DNA from: DATJFQ01 sp035495555
GTDB taxonomy: Bacteria > Acidobacteriota > Vicinamibacteria > Vicinamibacterales > 2-12-FULL-66-21
Length of the DNA: 62,509 nt
Direction: 5' to 3'
Assembly (NCBI GenBank): GCA_035495555.1
Contig: DATJFQ010000026.1
Coordinates: forward strand, 1-62,509
In this document: piece after piece, positions 17,091-25,252 of the stretch
How the letters are laid out: each line of letters begins with the position of its first letter
Numbering within the stretch: the first letter of the stretch is position 1
Notes under the pieces: model-generated
Database searches by the model: none
Told to the model about the DNA's origin: nothing
The model's input: the letters and a program-made list of their open reading frames with translations, nothing else
Translations under genes and position numbers: made by a program

Positions 17091-20015
17091 TCAGAAATTG
17101 AACTTCACGGCCAACTGCATGATGCGGGGACCGTTCGATGACGTCGGCTGCCCGAAGTTGGAGACGTGGAGGAGCGTCGTGCCCGACAATGAATAGAGCG
17201 TCGTGCGCACGCCGTTGATGTTGTCGCTGTTGAAGAGATTGAACGCTTCCCAGATCAGCTGGATTTTGGCACCCCCGACCGGGAAGTCTCTCGCAACACG
17301 CGGATCGAACGAGACCTGCTTCGGCAGGTTGTATTGGTTGCGCTTCGTGCCGGGCGCGATGTCGTTGCGGTTATTGCCGTCGTTGTTGACGTCTGCGCTC
17401 ACATACGCGCTGTACGGCTGGCCCGACTGCGCCGAGAAAATGCCCGCAAACGTCCAGCCGCCGAGTACGGGTCCGTGTTTGGCGGGGTCAGTGGTGTAGA
17501 CGGCGCTGGCCACGAACCGGTGACGCTGATCATTGTTGCCCGGTGCGCGATCGACGTCGAAGTCCGCCGGATCGGACGCGAACTTCGCGTCGTCCGAGCT
17601 GGCCGGCACGACCGCGGTTGCGTCTGGAACCGTGTCGGTCACCTTGCCGAGCGTGTAGGCGGCACGTGCCTGAAGGCCGCCGGTGAACCGCCGGTTCAAT
17701 TCGAACGTGAGGCCGTTGTACGTCGACACGGCGCTGCTCTGGAACGCGATGATGCGGGCGAAATCGGTGAACGGTCCCGGCGCAAACCGATAGTGGTCCA
17801 GCGTCTGGCCATCGTCTGTCGTGAAGGTGACCGGGCTCGATGCGCCGATGTTGATGTCGGTCGATCGCGGCAGCTGATCGCCGTGTACGAACAGATAGCT
17901 GATCGAAATCGACGTCGCGTTGTCGAGCGCGAAGTCAACCCCCGTGCTGGCCTGCTGCACGCGCGCATTCTGGTAATTCGAGTCGAACACGAAAATCGTC
18001 GGCTTTGGCAGCGCGACTCCGGTGGGAATCCCCGGGAGCGTGGCGGGATAGGTCGGCACCAGGTCGCCCCTGAACGTAATCGTCTGCACGTTGATGCCGT
18101 TGTTCGAGTGCGCAGTGCCGACCATAATCGACGGCGTCCGCCCGTAGAAGAGCCCGTACCCGCCGCGGACGACGTACCGTTTGCCCGATGGCGACCACGC
18201 GACGCCGAGCCGCGGACCGAAATTGTTCGTGTCGGTGTTCAGCTTGCTCGTGTCGATGCCGGCATTGAGCAGTTGGGGATCCGGGTTCTGGACCTGCGGC
18301 TTCGCGAACTTCTGCAGGTCGTAGCGCAGGCCGGCGTTGAACGTCAGCTCCTGCGACAGCCGCCATTCGTCCTGCACGAAGAACGAGTACTCGTTGATGT
18401 TGGGGTGCGTCGTCGCTCCGGTGGTGCCGGGGCCCGCGAACGCCTGCACGTACTGTTCGCCAGCGCCGGTTGGCCGGCCTCCCGCGAACGACGCGAGGCT
18501 GTTGAACGTGTACGAACCGGAGAAGTTGCCCGGGAAGAAGTTGAGGATGCGATCGAACTGCAGGTCGGCGCCCGCCCGAATCTTGTGCGCCGCGGCGATG
18601 TAAGTGACCGTATCCGCGAACTGCCCGCGCTTGATCGTGGTTTCGCGCGGGCTGAAGAAGTTCCGGCCGATCGTCAGCACCGTCGACCCGCCCTGCCGGA
18701 TGGTGGCTTCGGGCTTGTCGCTGTTGGCGAGGCCGGGCTCCTGGTCCTTCGCCCACTGACCGCGGGCTTCGTTCAGCATCCGATTGCTGAAGACGCTGCT
18801 CAGCGAGGCGTTGAAGGTACGCGTGCGCACGTTCGACGCACCGGTGTGCTCGAGCGCGTTCTGAGGACCGCCATTCTCGAAGCCCTGGCCGGTGAAGTTC
18901 TGATGGTTGTAACGAAGCGTCAGGCGCTGCGAACGCGACAGCTCTGAATCGGTCTTCACGAAGAACACGTCCTGGTTCTGGGTGCGCGTCCAGCTCGTGG
19001 CCAGCGGCGTCAGTGTTGAAAGCGCCTGCTGCCCCGCCGCGTCGAGGACCGTCCCAGCCGGCAGGTTGAGGAACACCGCGTTGGGCTGGGTGTTCCGCTG
19101 CCCGTCGTAGTTGGCAAAGATGAAGTGCTTGTCTTTCTGCAGCGGACCGCCGAAACTCGCGCCGAACTGGTTGTAGTGATACGGCGACTTCGGCCGGTTG
19201 TTCAGCACGTTGATCGGGTCGTTCGCGTTGAGTTTCTTGTCACGATAGAACTCGAACACCGATCCGTGAGGCGTATTGGTTCCCGACTTCGTGACGACGT
19301 TGATCACGGCGCCGCCCGCGCGGCCGTACTCGGCCGAATACGCGTTCGAGTTGACCTGGAACTCCTGCACCGCGTCCTGGCTGAATTGGTACGGCGCGCG
19401 CCCGGAGCCGGTGCGGCCGAGTGTCTGCCCGAAAAAGGTGTTGTTCGTGTCCGCCCCGTCGACCACGAGGCTGTTGAGCGTGCCGCGCTGGCCGGCAAAG
19501 CTGATGTCGCCCGTCCGCACGTCCCGGGTGACGCCTGGCGTCAGCAGCGCGAAGTCGATGAAATTCCGGCCGTTGACCGGCAGATTTTCGACGCTGACGG
19601 CGTTCACGGTCGAGCTGACCTGGCTCTTCGTCGTCTCGATGATCGGCGCCGCGCCGCTCACGTTCACCGATTCGGTCATCGTCGATACCGTCATTTCGAG
19701 GCGCAGCGAGAGCGTTTGACCGACCGTCAACGTGATATTGCGGCGTTCGACGGTTTGAAAACCGGAAAGCTGCGCTCGAAGCGTGTACGGGCCGACCGGG
19801 AGCACTGGCGCATGGAACACGCCCTCCGCGTCGGTGACAGTGTCGCGCGTGGCGCCTGTCGACTGGTGGGTCAGGCTGACGGAGACGCCCGGCAGCACGG
19901 CGCCCGTGCTGTCCACGATCACGCCGTCGATGGAACCGGTTGGACTCTGCGCGAATGCGGGAGCGCAGACGCAGAGCAGCAGCACGACAAATGCAAGAAC
20001 AAAACGATTTCGCAT
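17091..20015 (-). CDS. TonB-dependent receptor with N-terminal Cna_B/carboxypeptidase-regulatory domain
   Basis: Outer-membrane protein of 974 aa. A signal peptide (cleavage after AFAQ) is followed by a 90-residue carboxypeptidase-regulatory-like beta domain, a plug domain (VENLPVNGRNFIDFALLTPG, then VNSNAYSAEYGRAGGAVINV) and a long beta-barrel ending in the aromatic C terminus VKFNF. This Oar-like architecture is abundant in Acidobacteriota and usually serves uptake of an unknown large substrate. The ATG at 20015 has a GGAGGT site just upstream; the longer frame to 20060 lacks one. No SusD-like partner is adjacent. Confidence 0.9.
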   Translation of the reverse strand: MRNRFVLAFVVLLLCVCAPAFAQSPTGSIDGVIVDSTGAVLPGVSVSLTHQSTGATRDTVTDAEGVFHAPVLPVGPYTLRAQLSGFQTVERRNITLTVGQTLSLRLEMTVSTMTESVNVSGAAPIIETTKSQVSSTVNAVSVENLPVNGRNFIDFALLTPGVTRDVRTGDISFAGQRGTLNSLVVDGADTNNTFFGQTLGRTGSGRAPYQFSQDAVQEFQVNSNAYSAEYGRAGGAVINVVTKSGTNTPHGSVFEFYRDKKLNANDPINVLNNRPKSPYHYNQFGASFGGPLQKDKHFIFANYDGQRNTQPNAVFLNLPAGTVLDAAGQQALSTLTPLATSWTRTQNQDVFFVKTDSELSRSQRLTLRYNHQNFTGQGFENGGPQNALEHTGASNVRTRTFNASLSSVFSNRMLNEARGQWAKDQEPGLANSDKPEATIRQGGSTVLTIGRNFFSPRETTIKRGQFADTVTYIAAAHKIRAGADLQFDRILNFFPGNFSGSYTFNSLASFAGGRPTGAGEQYVQAFAGPGTTGATTHPNINEYSFFVQDEWRLSQELTFNAGLRYDLQKFAKPQVQNPDPQLLNAGIDTSKLNTDTNNFGPRLGVAWSPSGKRYVVRGGYGLFYGRTPSIMVGTAHSNNGINVQTITFRGDLVPTYPATLPGIPTGVALPKPTIFVFDSNYQNARVQQASTGVDFALDNATSISISYLFVHGDQLPRSTDINIGASSPVTFTTDDGQTLDHYRFAPGPFTDFARIIAFQSSAVSTYNGLTFELNRRFTGGLQARAAYTLGKVTDTVPDATAVVPASSDDAKFASDPADFDVDRAPGNNDQRHRFVASAVYTTDPAKHGPVLGGWTFAGIFSAQSGQPYSAYVSADVNNDGNNRNDIAPGTKRNQYNLPKQVSFDPRVARDFPVGGAKIQLIWEAFNLFNSDNINGVRTTLYSLSGTTLLHVSNFGQPTSSNGPRIMQLAVKFNF

Positions 20016-20084
20016 AGACCTCCGTTGGCCGGAAAGATGAGCGGCGGAGAGACTACCCACGAGGTACTCCCCCCGTCAATTTTT

Positions 20085-20158
20085 GTCCGGGGGCTTCGCC
20101 CCGCGGACCCCCTGCACGCCCCTTCGCGGGGGCGAATACCGCGCGCGAGGCGCGGTAT
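20085..20158. repeat. Three consecutive GC-rich hairpins upstream of the Crp-type gene
   Basis: Three inverted repeats are stacked in 74 nt: 20085-20108 (GTCCG..CGGAC, with GGGG/CCCC around CTTCG), 20118-20133 (GCCCC/GGGGC) and 20136-20158 (ATACCGCGC/GCGCGGTAT, a perfect 9-bp stem). The last ends 10 nt before the regulator's ATG, where it may hide the ribosome-binding region. The cluster resembles an extragenic palindromic element lying in the divergent promoter gap with the TonB receptor. Confidence 0.55.
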
Positions 20159-20167
20159 CCTGCAGCG

Positions 20168-20857
20168 ATGGATCAGCCCGTGTTTGCGAAGCACGTGACG
20201 CTGTTTGCTTCGCTCGAGCCGATGGTCCTGGCGGAAATCCGAGCGGCCGCGCACCTCAGATCCACTGGCGCGGGCGCGTTGTTCTTCGCGGAAGGAGAGC
20301 CGGCCAGCTCGTTCTTCGTGCTGGAAACAGGTTCCGTCAAGCTCACGCAGGTCACGCCGGAAGGACATCAAATCGTGATGCGCCTGCTGGGACCCGGCGA
20401 CGCGTTTGGTGGCGTCGCGGCGTTCGGTGGCGCGGTGTACCCGGTCGGCGCGGAGGCCGTGACGGACAGCGCGGCGCTCGAATGGCCTGGCTCGACGATG
20501 GCGATGCTGATGGAGCGGCATCCCCGGCTCGCCATCAATGCTGTGCGGTTCGTCGCCGAACGCCTTTACCTGCTGCAGGAGCAATTTCGCCAGCTCGCGA
20601 CCGAGCGTGTCGAGCGCCGCGTGGCGCGCGCTCTGCTGCGGCTCGTCGAACAGGCCGGCCGCCGCATCGAATCCGGCGTTCTCATCGACCTGCCGCTCTC
20701 GCGCGACGACATCGCGCAGATGACCGGCACCACCTTGTATACGGTGAGCCGCATCATCAGCCGGTTCGAGGCGGAGGGGTTGCTGGAGGGGGGACGGCAG
20801 CGGATGGTTATCCGTAACTCTCAGGGTCTATTGAACATAGCCGATGATATTCCCTGA
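20168..20857 (+). CDS. Crp/Fnr-family transcription regulator
   Basis: A 229-aa regulator. The N-terminal cyclic-nucleotide-binding-like beta-roll spans about 15-125 (FFVLETGSVKLTQVTPEGHQ). A dimerisation helix follows, then a winged HTH at about 150-215 (LSRDDIAQMTGTTLYTVSRI). There is no N-terminal Cys cluster, so it is not an oxygen-sensing [4Fe-4S] FNR. A haem or NO-responsive DNR/NnrR-like role is possible because the next gene encodes the RIC repair protein. I see no clear TTGAT-N4-ATCAA box in the gap. Confidence 0.85.
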   Translation: MDQPVFAKHVTLFASLEPMVLAEIRAAAHLRSTGAGALFFAEGEPASSFFVLETGSVKLTQVTPEGHQIVMRLLGPGDAFGGVAAFGGAVYPVGAEAVTDSAALEWPGSTMAMLMERHPRLAINAVRFVAERLYLLQEQFRQLATERVERRVARALLRLVEQAGRRIESGVLIDLPLSRDDIAQMTGTTLYTVSRIISRFEAEGLLEGGRQRMVIRNSQGLLNIADDIP

Positions 20858-20864
20858 CGCTTTC

Positions 20865-20909
20865 AACTCCCAACTCCCAACTCCCAACTCCCAATTCCCA
20901 ACTCCAATT
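20865..20909. repeat. AACTCCC heptamer tandem repeat
   Basis: Five to six tandem copies of AACTCCC, the later ones degenerate (AATTCCC, AACTCC), begin 8 nt after the regulator's stop and end about 75 nt before the RIC start. Pure intergenic heptamers of this kind resemble the short tandemly repeated repetitive sequences described in cyanobacteria. Copy number is likely to vary between strains. Confidence 0.7.
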
Positions 20910-20982
20910 CTCTCGAGTTTGCGCCGGAGCAAAGACGCCGGCGCGGCGATCCGCGATGCTTGGGTGCGGAAGGATCCATCGA

Positions 20983-21678
20983 ATGACTATTACCGAACAC
21001 ACCACAGTCGGCGAGATCGCGTCGACGTTGCCGTCCAGCGTTCGCATTTTTCAGCGGCACGGCATCGATTTCTGCTGCGGCGGCAAGAAGCCGCTTGCAT
21101 CGGCCTGCCGCGAACAGGGCTTGTCGTTTGAAGACGTCTCGAACGCGATCGAGACGGCGGCGGCCGGGCCGAAGAACCACGATCGCGACTGGCAGCACGA
21201 GCCGCTGCACGTGCTGGTCGCGCACATTGTCGCGACCTATCACGACGCGCTCCGCGAGGAGCTGCCCCGCCTGGAGGCGATGGCCGCGAAGGTGGTTCGC
21301 GTCCACGGCTCGAAGGCGCCGCATCTGGCGCGGCTCAACACGATCGTCAACGAACTGGCGGAGGATCTCAGCGCCCACATGGACAAGGAAGAGATGATCC
21401 TGTTCCCCGCCATCGTCGCGCAGGAATCCGGGACGTCGCCGCACGGGATGCCGTTGTCAGGCCCGATCCACGTCATGGAACACGACCACGACCGGGCGGG
21501 CGATCTGATTGCGGAGATGCGCCGGATCACCGGCGATTACGTCGCACCGGAATGGGCGTGCCAGACGCTCCGTGCGCTGTATCACGGGCTCGCGGAACTC
21601 GAGTCTTCCATGCACGTGCACGTGCACCTCGAGAACAACATCCTGTTCCCGCGGGCCCTCGATCTCGTCACCGCCTGA
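20983..21678 (+). CDS. ric: Iron-sulfur cluster repair di-iron protein (RIC/ScdA/YtfE)
   Basis: A 231-aa cytosolic protein. The N-terminal ScdA domain has the diagnostic RIFQRHGIDFCCGGKKPL. The hemerythrin-like domain supplies iron ligands in EPLHVLVAHIVATYHDAL, AHMDKEEMILFPAI, PIHVMEHDHDRAGDL and HVHLENNILFPRAL. The family repairs Fe-S clusters damaged by nitric oxide or oxidants. I chose the ATG at 20983 because conserved sequence begins there. Its place after a Crp/Fnr regulator suggests nitrosative or redox control. Confidence 0.92.
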   Translation: MTITEHTTVGEIASTLPSSVRIFQRHGIDFCCGGKKPLASACREQGLSFEDVSNAIETAAAGPKNHDRDWQHEPLHVLVAHIVATYHDALREELPRLEAMAAKVVRVHGSKAPHLARLNTIVNELAEDLSAHMDKEEMILFPAIVAQESGTSPHGMPLSGPIHVMEHDHDRAGDLIAEMRRITGDYVAPEWACQTLRALYHGLAELESSMHVHVHLENNILFPRALDLVTA

Positions 21679-21689
21679 TCAGCGCCACA

Positions 21690-21899
21690 ATGTCGAAGAT
21701 CCCGCTGCGGCCGCCGCATCCCGAGCGCATCTGCTGGGGATGCGATAAGTACTGCCCGGCCGACGACCTCGCCTGCGGCAACGGCACGATTCGCACGCAG
21801 CACCCGTGCGAGCTGTTCGGCGAGGACTGGCTCGAATGGGCAGACGGCCATACGAGCGCCGCCGCGGCCGCGCCGGACGAACCGCGCACGGCGAGCTGA
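21690..21899 (+). CDS. DUF3079 small cysteine-containing protein
   Basis: A 69-aa protein matching the DUF3079 pattern: HPERICWGCDKYCPADDLAC, then CGNGTIRTQHPCELFGEDW. The four or five Cys residues in a WGCxxYCxxxxLxC array could bind a metal or Fe-S cluster, but function is unknown. It starts 11 nt after the RIC gene and is probably cotranscribed, linking the family here to Fe-S repair. The ATG is internal to a longer out-of-context frame. Confidence 0.85.
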   Translation: MSKIPLRPPHPERICWGCDKYCPADDLACGNGTIRTQHPCELFGEDWLEWADGHTSAAAAAPDEPRTAS

Positions 21900-21995
21900 A
21901 ACGGCACGTCAAGAGTGGACACGGCTCCCGCTCGTGCGGGTGAGTGTCCCACTTCCGTTGCCTGGCGTTGTATCCTCCGAGCGATACTTCGCGAT

Positions 21996-22907
21996 ATGGC
22001 CGGGCTCGGACGCATCGCCGCACTTGTCCTCACACTGGCGCCGATTCTCTTCGCGTCCAGCCTCCGGCCCACGACTGCGCAATCGACCGACATCGATCTC
22101 CTGGTCTCACGCGTCGGCGATCGCGTCGCCGAGTTCTACAAGCGTGCGCAGACGGTGATGTGCACCGAAGAATCGACCGTGCAGCCCATCACCCGTGACT
22201 GGTCGAGTGCGGGCATGCCGCGGACCGTCGAATCGGACCTGCGTGTCGAAATGCAGGGCGGCGACATCGACCTGCCGCTCGAACCGACGGTCGTGCGCGA
22301 GGTCCGGCGCGTGAACGGCCGTCCGCCGAATCCGCGGGACGCGAAGAGCCGGTTCGGCTGCACGGACCCGAACCCGTTGTCCCCCGAACCGCTTGCGTTT
22401 CTCCTGCCCGCTCATCGCGAAGAGTATCGATTCACCTCGGTTCGCGAAGGAAAGGAGCACGATCGCGCGGCGCTGGTCATTGCTTTCCAGACGACGACTC
22501 GCAAGAGCCGGCTCGAATTGTTCAAAGACGAGCACGGCCACGACGACTGTTTCGGCGCGAAAGGCACCGAGTCCAGGAGCGGACGCGTGTGGGTGGACGC
22601 GGCGACCGACGATGTCCTCAAGCTCGAATCGTGGCTCGATGGTCAAATCGAAATTCAGGTGCCGTCGGATTTGCAGCGGCGCGACGGTCTGCCGCCGTGG
22701 GTCATCGTCGAGCGCGACGACTTGACGCTTCGATACAGGACCCACCAGTTCGCCGAACCTGACGAAACGCTGCTGCTGCCGGAGACGGTCGAATCCCTCA
22801 CGATCTACCGCAACGCCCTGCAGTCGACGCGCCGGCGCGCGGTCCTGAGCGACTACCGTCGATTCCTGACTTCCACCCGCATCAAGCGAACGGCAGGCGG
22901 TGGATAG
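21996..22907 (+). CDS. Exported protein of unknown function
   Basis: A 303-aa protein with signal peptide (LTLAPILFASSLRPTTAQ). The mature part starts with a helix and the phrase FYKRAQTVMCTEESTVQPI, a type seen in many acidobacterial secreted proteins. It later has RVWVDAATDDVLKLESWLDG, resembling outer-membrane lipoprotein carrier-like beta sheets. There are two Cys near FGCTDPNP and DDCFG. No function is assigned. It has its own start region 97 nt after DUF3079. Confidence 0.7.
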   Translation: MAGLGRIAALVLTLAPILFASSLRPTTAQSTDIDLLVSRVGDRVAEFYKRAQTVMCTEESTVQPITRDWSSAGMPRTVESDLRVEMQGGDIDLPLEPTVVREVRRVNGRPPNPRDAKSRFGCTDPNPLSPEPLAFLLPAHREEYRFTSVREGKEHDRAALVIAFQTTTRKSRLELFKDEHGHDDCFGAKGTESRSGRVWVDAATDDVLKLESWLDGQIEIQVPSDLQRRDGLPPWVIVERDDLTLRYRTHQFAEPDETLLLPETVESLTIYRNALQSTRRRAVLSDYRRFLTSTRIKRTAGGG

Positions 22908-22933
22908 TCCCCGCCGGGCCCGCACTGAATCGA

Positions 22934-23245
22934 TCACCGGTTGAGTTCAATCAGCACGACGTTCGAGTGTTCCTGCACCTGCTCGATGACGAGCTGCCGG
23001 CCGTCCGGCGTGATGTCGAAATCGCGAACGTTGACCGCGGGACCGAAATTCGTGAGCTGACGCTCGATGCCGGTTTCCAGATCGACCATCCAGACGTCCC
23101 GGTGACTCATGTCGCCGCGCAGGAATACGAGGGAGCGGTTCCCGTCTGCGAAGGCGACGTGCCGCGCGCCCCTCGAGAGCGTCAACGGCGGCATCGCCCG
23201 CGACGCGGTCCGGCGGTTGCGGGCCGGAATCTTTGCTGGATCCAC
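22934..23245 (-). pseudogene. C-terminal remnant of a TolB/WD40-like propeller protein
   Basis: Only the last two propeller blades remain (RDVWMVDLETGIERQLTNFG, then VRDFDITPDGRQLVIEQVQE), ending in a normal stop. They match the C terminus of kinase-propeller proteins such as the one at 51995-54658. There is no signal, kinase domain or convincing start, and the upstream sequence is unrelated, so this looks like the stump of a deleted gene. It is convergent with the secreted protein at 21996. Confidence 0.6.
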
Positions 23246-23562
23246 CCGCAGCCGCCAGCGACGGCTCGGGGGACACCGGAGCCAATCCCAACAGTGTCGC
23301 GACGCGCAACCCGCACACGCACCATATCGTGGTCAGCGGGGGCACCGTAACGTCCATCCCGGGCGGCTTTCGTGTCACCGGTGCGGCCCTGATCACCGGA
23401 AACGGGAGCACGGCGCCGTTTGGCAGTTCGTCCACGGTGCAGGTGGACGTGACCGGCGGCGACCTTGTCTCCCCGTCGAACATCAAACTGACGTTCGGGG
23501 GCGATGCGGTGGCGCATTTCGGGTCGCAGGCGTTCTCCGGCGTGGTGGTCAGGGCGCAGTAA
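23233..23562 (+). CDS. Possible beta-rich exported fragment
   Basis: A 109-aa frame from a TTG, with composition like a real protein (VSGGTVTSIPGGFRVTGAAL, then TVQVDVTGGDLVSPSNIKLT) and a clean stop, but no signal peptide and no ribosome-binding site. It may be the C-terminal piece of a larger secreted protein whose front was lost in the same event that truncated the opposing propeller gene. The 196 nt after it hold nothing recognisable. Confidence 0.35.
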   Translation: MLDPPAAASDGSGDTGANPNSVATRNPHTHHIVVSGGTVTSIPGGFRVTGAALITGNGSTAPFGSSSTVQVDVTGGDLVSPSNIKLTFGGDAVAHFGSQAFSGVVVRAQ

Positions 23563-23758
23563 AACGCGTCGACCCGGGTCGGCAATGGCCCCACCGCCGG
23601 CCCGGGTGTCTCTTTCATTTGGAAACCCCCTTTCACTTCGCAACACCCTCCCGAACCATTCCGGCCCCGAACCGCAGCGGAAACCGTTCGAACAGGCCTG
23701 TTCCTGTGAGGAGCGCCCGGACCGGTTCTTGCGACTACGACCCGCAAGAAGGTGCACA

Positions 23759-24733
23759 ATGCCGCTTGGTCGTATTCTCGTCGGGGTCGATGATTCCGTG
23801 CCTGGCCGTGCCGCGTTCGCGGAGGCGCTCGCGCTGGGCCGCGCCCACAGCGCTGCCGTGATCGCCGTTCACGCCGTTCCTGCGAAACGGCCTTTCAGTT
23901 GGCGCGCGCGCGAGCGAACAGCGCTGATGAAGGGGCTGCGTGCCGAAGCGAAATCTGCGGGCGTTCGACTGACCACGAGCGTTCAGCATGGAAACCCGGC
24001 AGGCGTGATCCTGCTGCACGCGATTTCACGACGTCCCGATCTCATCGTGGTGGGCACGCATCAGCGGACGGGGATGGAGCGCTTGCGGAAGAAATCCGTC
24101 GCCGAGCAGGTCGCCGTCAAGGCGGCTCAGCCGGTGCTCGTTGTACCCATTCGGGACATGAATCCGCCGGCCGCCTACACGACGATCGTTGCGGCGGTCG
24201 ATTTCAGCACCGCATCCGATCATGCGGTCGAGCGCGCGGCGGAAGTTGCCGCGGGAACCGGCGCGACGCTCACGCTCGTGCACGTCGTCCCGGGCGCGCT
24301 GACTGCCAGCACCCCGGATTCGCTGTATCCGGGAGCGCTGGATTACCAGCACCTCCTGGTCCGCGACGCCTGGCGCCGCCTCCAGGAGCCGACACCGGAG
24401 CTGGCCATCCCTGAAGGGACCGTGCACGCACGCGTGCTCACTGGAGATCCGGCAACGGAGGTCTCGCGGTTCGCCGAGGCGAGTCGGGCGGATCTCATCG
24501 TTGTCGGGCTGACGCGTCGAGGGACGTTGTCGAGAGCGGTGTTTGGAGCAACGGCGGCGCGTCTGGTGCGGCTCGCAACACAGCCGGTGCTCATCGTGCC
24601 GGAAGACTATACGCAGGTATCGAGGAGGAACCGTGTTGTACCGAGGAATCGTGCATCCGCCCGCGGCGATCGCGGAGACGCGCGGGGCGTTCGACCCCCA
24701 GCCGACAGCCGCATCGCAGCAACGCGCCATTGA
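23759..24733 (+). CDS. Tandem-domain universal stress protein
   Basis: A 324-aa protein made of two UspA domains: residues 1-135 (ILVGVDDSVPGRAAFAEAL..VGTHQRTGMERLRKKSVAEQ) and 140-285 (TTIVAAVDFSTASDHAVERA..RADLIVVGLTRRGTLSRAVF). Both keep the G-x2-G-x(9)-G-S/T-type nucleotide loop in part. The last 40 residues after VLIVPEDY are Arg-rich and overlap the next gene by 101 nt, so the conserved part ends well before the stop. An AAGAAGG site precedes the ATG. Confidence 0.87.
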   Translation: MPLGRILVGVDDSVPGRAAFAEALALGRAHSAAVIAVHAVPAKRPFSWRARERTALMKGLRAEAKSAGVRLTTSVQHGNPAGVILLHAISRRPDLIVVGTHQRTGMERLRKKSVAEQVAVKAAQPVLVVPIRDMNPPAAYTTIVAAVDFSTASDHAVERAAEVAAGTGATLTLVHVVPGALTASTPDSLYPGALDYQHLLVRDAWRRLQEPTPELAIPEGTVHARVLTGDPATEVSRFAEASRADLIVVGLTRRGTLSRAVFGATAARLVRLATQPVLIVPEDYTQVSRRNRVVPRNRASARGDRGDARGVRPPADSRIAATRH

Positions 24734-24854
24734 GCGCGCCGTCGATATCGTGCTCGACGAATCGTTCCCGGCGAGCGATCCGCCGTCGTGGACGCCGGGG
24801 ATCGCCCGTCCCCCATCGATCGGAGACAACTCAACCACGCGAGGGGAGCAATGA
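24633..24854 (+). CDS. Small DESFPASDPPSW-motif protein
   Basis: A 73-aa protein whose C-terminal half has the phrase VDIVLDESFPASDPPSW, a conserved motif of short uncharacterised proteins in soil bacteria. The GTG at 24633 has a GAGGAGG site 5 nt upstream and is preferred although it lies inside the universal stress gene. Its stop overlaps the next start as ATGA. Translation is probably coupled with both neighbours. Function unknown. Confidence 0.65.
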   Translation: MLYRGIVHPPAAIAETRGAFDPQPTAASQQRAIERAVDIVLDESFPASDPPSWTPGIARPPSIGDNSTTRGEQ

Positions 24855-25165
24855 ACCGGATTCTGGTGACGGCCGACGGCAAAGACATCAGCGCGCAGGC
24901 GCGAACGTACGCGGAGTATCGCGTGTTTTCGACGCTGACGCAGCATGTGCCTGGCTTTCGCGAGGCGTGCATCGTGCTGCGTCAGCTCGATGCCGCCGAA
25001 CCGTACGACGCGATTGGGTGCGACGTGACCGTGGCGCTCGAGCCTGCGGGCACGCTCCGCATCCGTGCGACAGGACCGCACGTGTACGCGGCGATCAACA
25101 CGGCCATCGAGCGGCTCACCGACGTCGTCGAACTCGATCCGGCCGAGGAGCGCCGGCTCGGATAA
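24851..25165 (+). CDS. HPF/RaiA-like ribosome-associated protein (short form)
   Basis: A 104-aa protein with the beta-alpha-beta-beta-beta-alpha outline of hibernation factors (DISAQARTYAEYRVFSTLTQ near the start; YAAINTAIERLTDVVE at the end). It lacks the basic patch typical of active HPF in places, so it may be a divergent relative. A GAGGGGAG site precedes the ATG. Placement after a universal stress protein suggests a stress or stationary-phase role. Confidence 0.65.
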   Translation: MNRILVTADGKDISAQARTYAEYRVFSTLTQHVPGFREACIVLRQLDAAEPYDAIGCDVTVALEPAGTLRIRATGPHVYAAINTAIERLTDVVELDPAEERRLG

Positions 25166-25252
25166 AGGTCGGCCAGCGCACTGCCCGCGCCCCACCGTTG
25201 ATAATGGGCTTCGAGAGACGCCTCACTTCGTTCGACGGCAGGGCGCGATTCG

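Noticed and set aside
17334..18947. 537-aa plus-strand frame opposite the TonB receptor
   Set aside because: Antisense shadow; no start context or recognisable domain.
17091..20015. TonB receptor plus neighbours as a polysaccharide-utilisation locus
   Set aside because: There is no SusD-like protein or linked glycosidase; the GH15 gene is 6 kb away and on a separate unit.
20865..20909. CRISPR array
   Set aside because: The repeats are 7 nt with no spacers; it is a simple tandem repeat.
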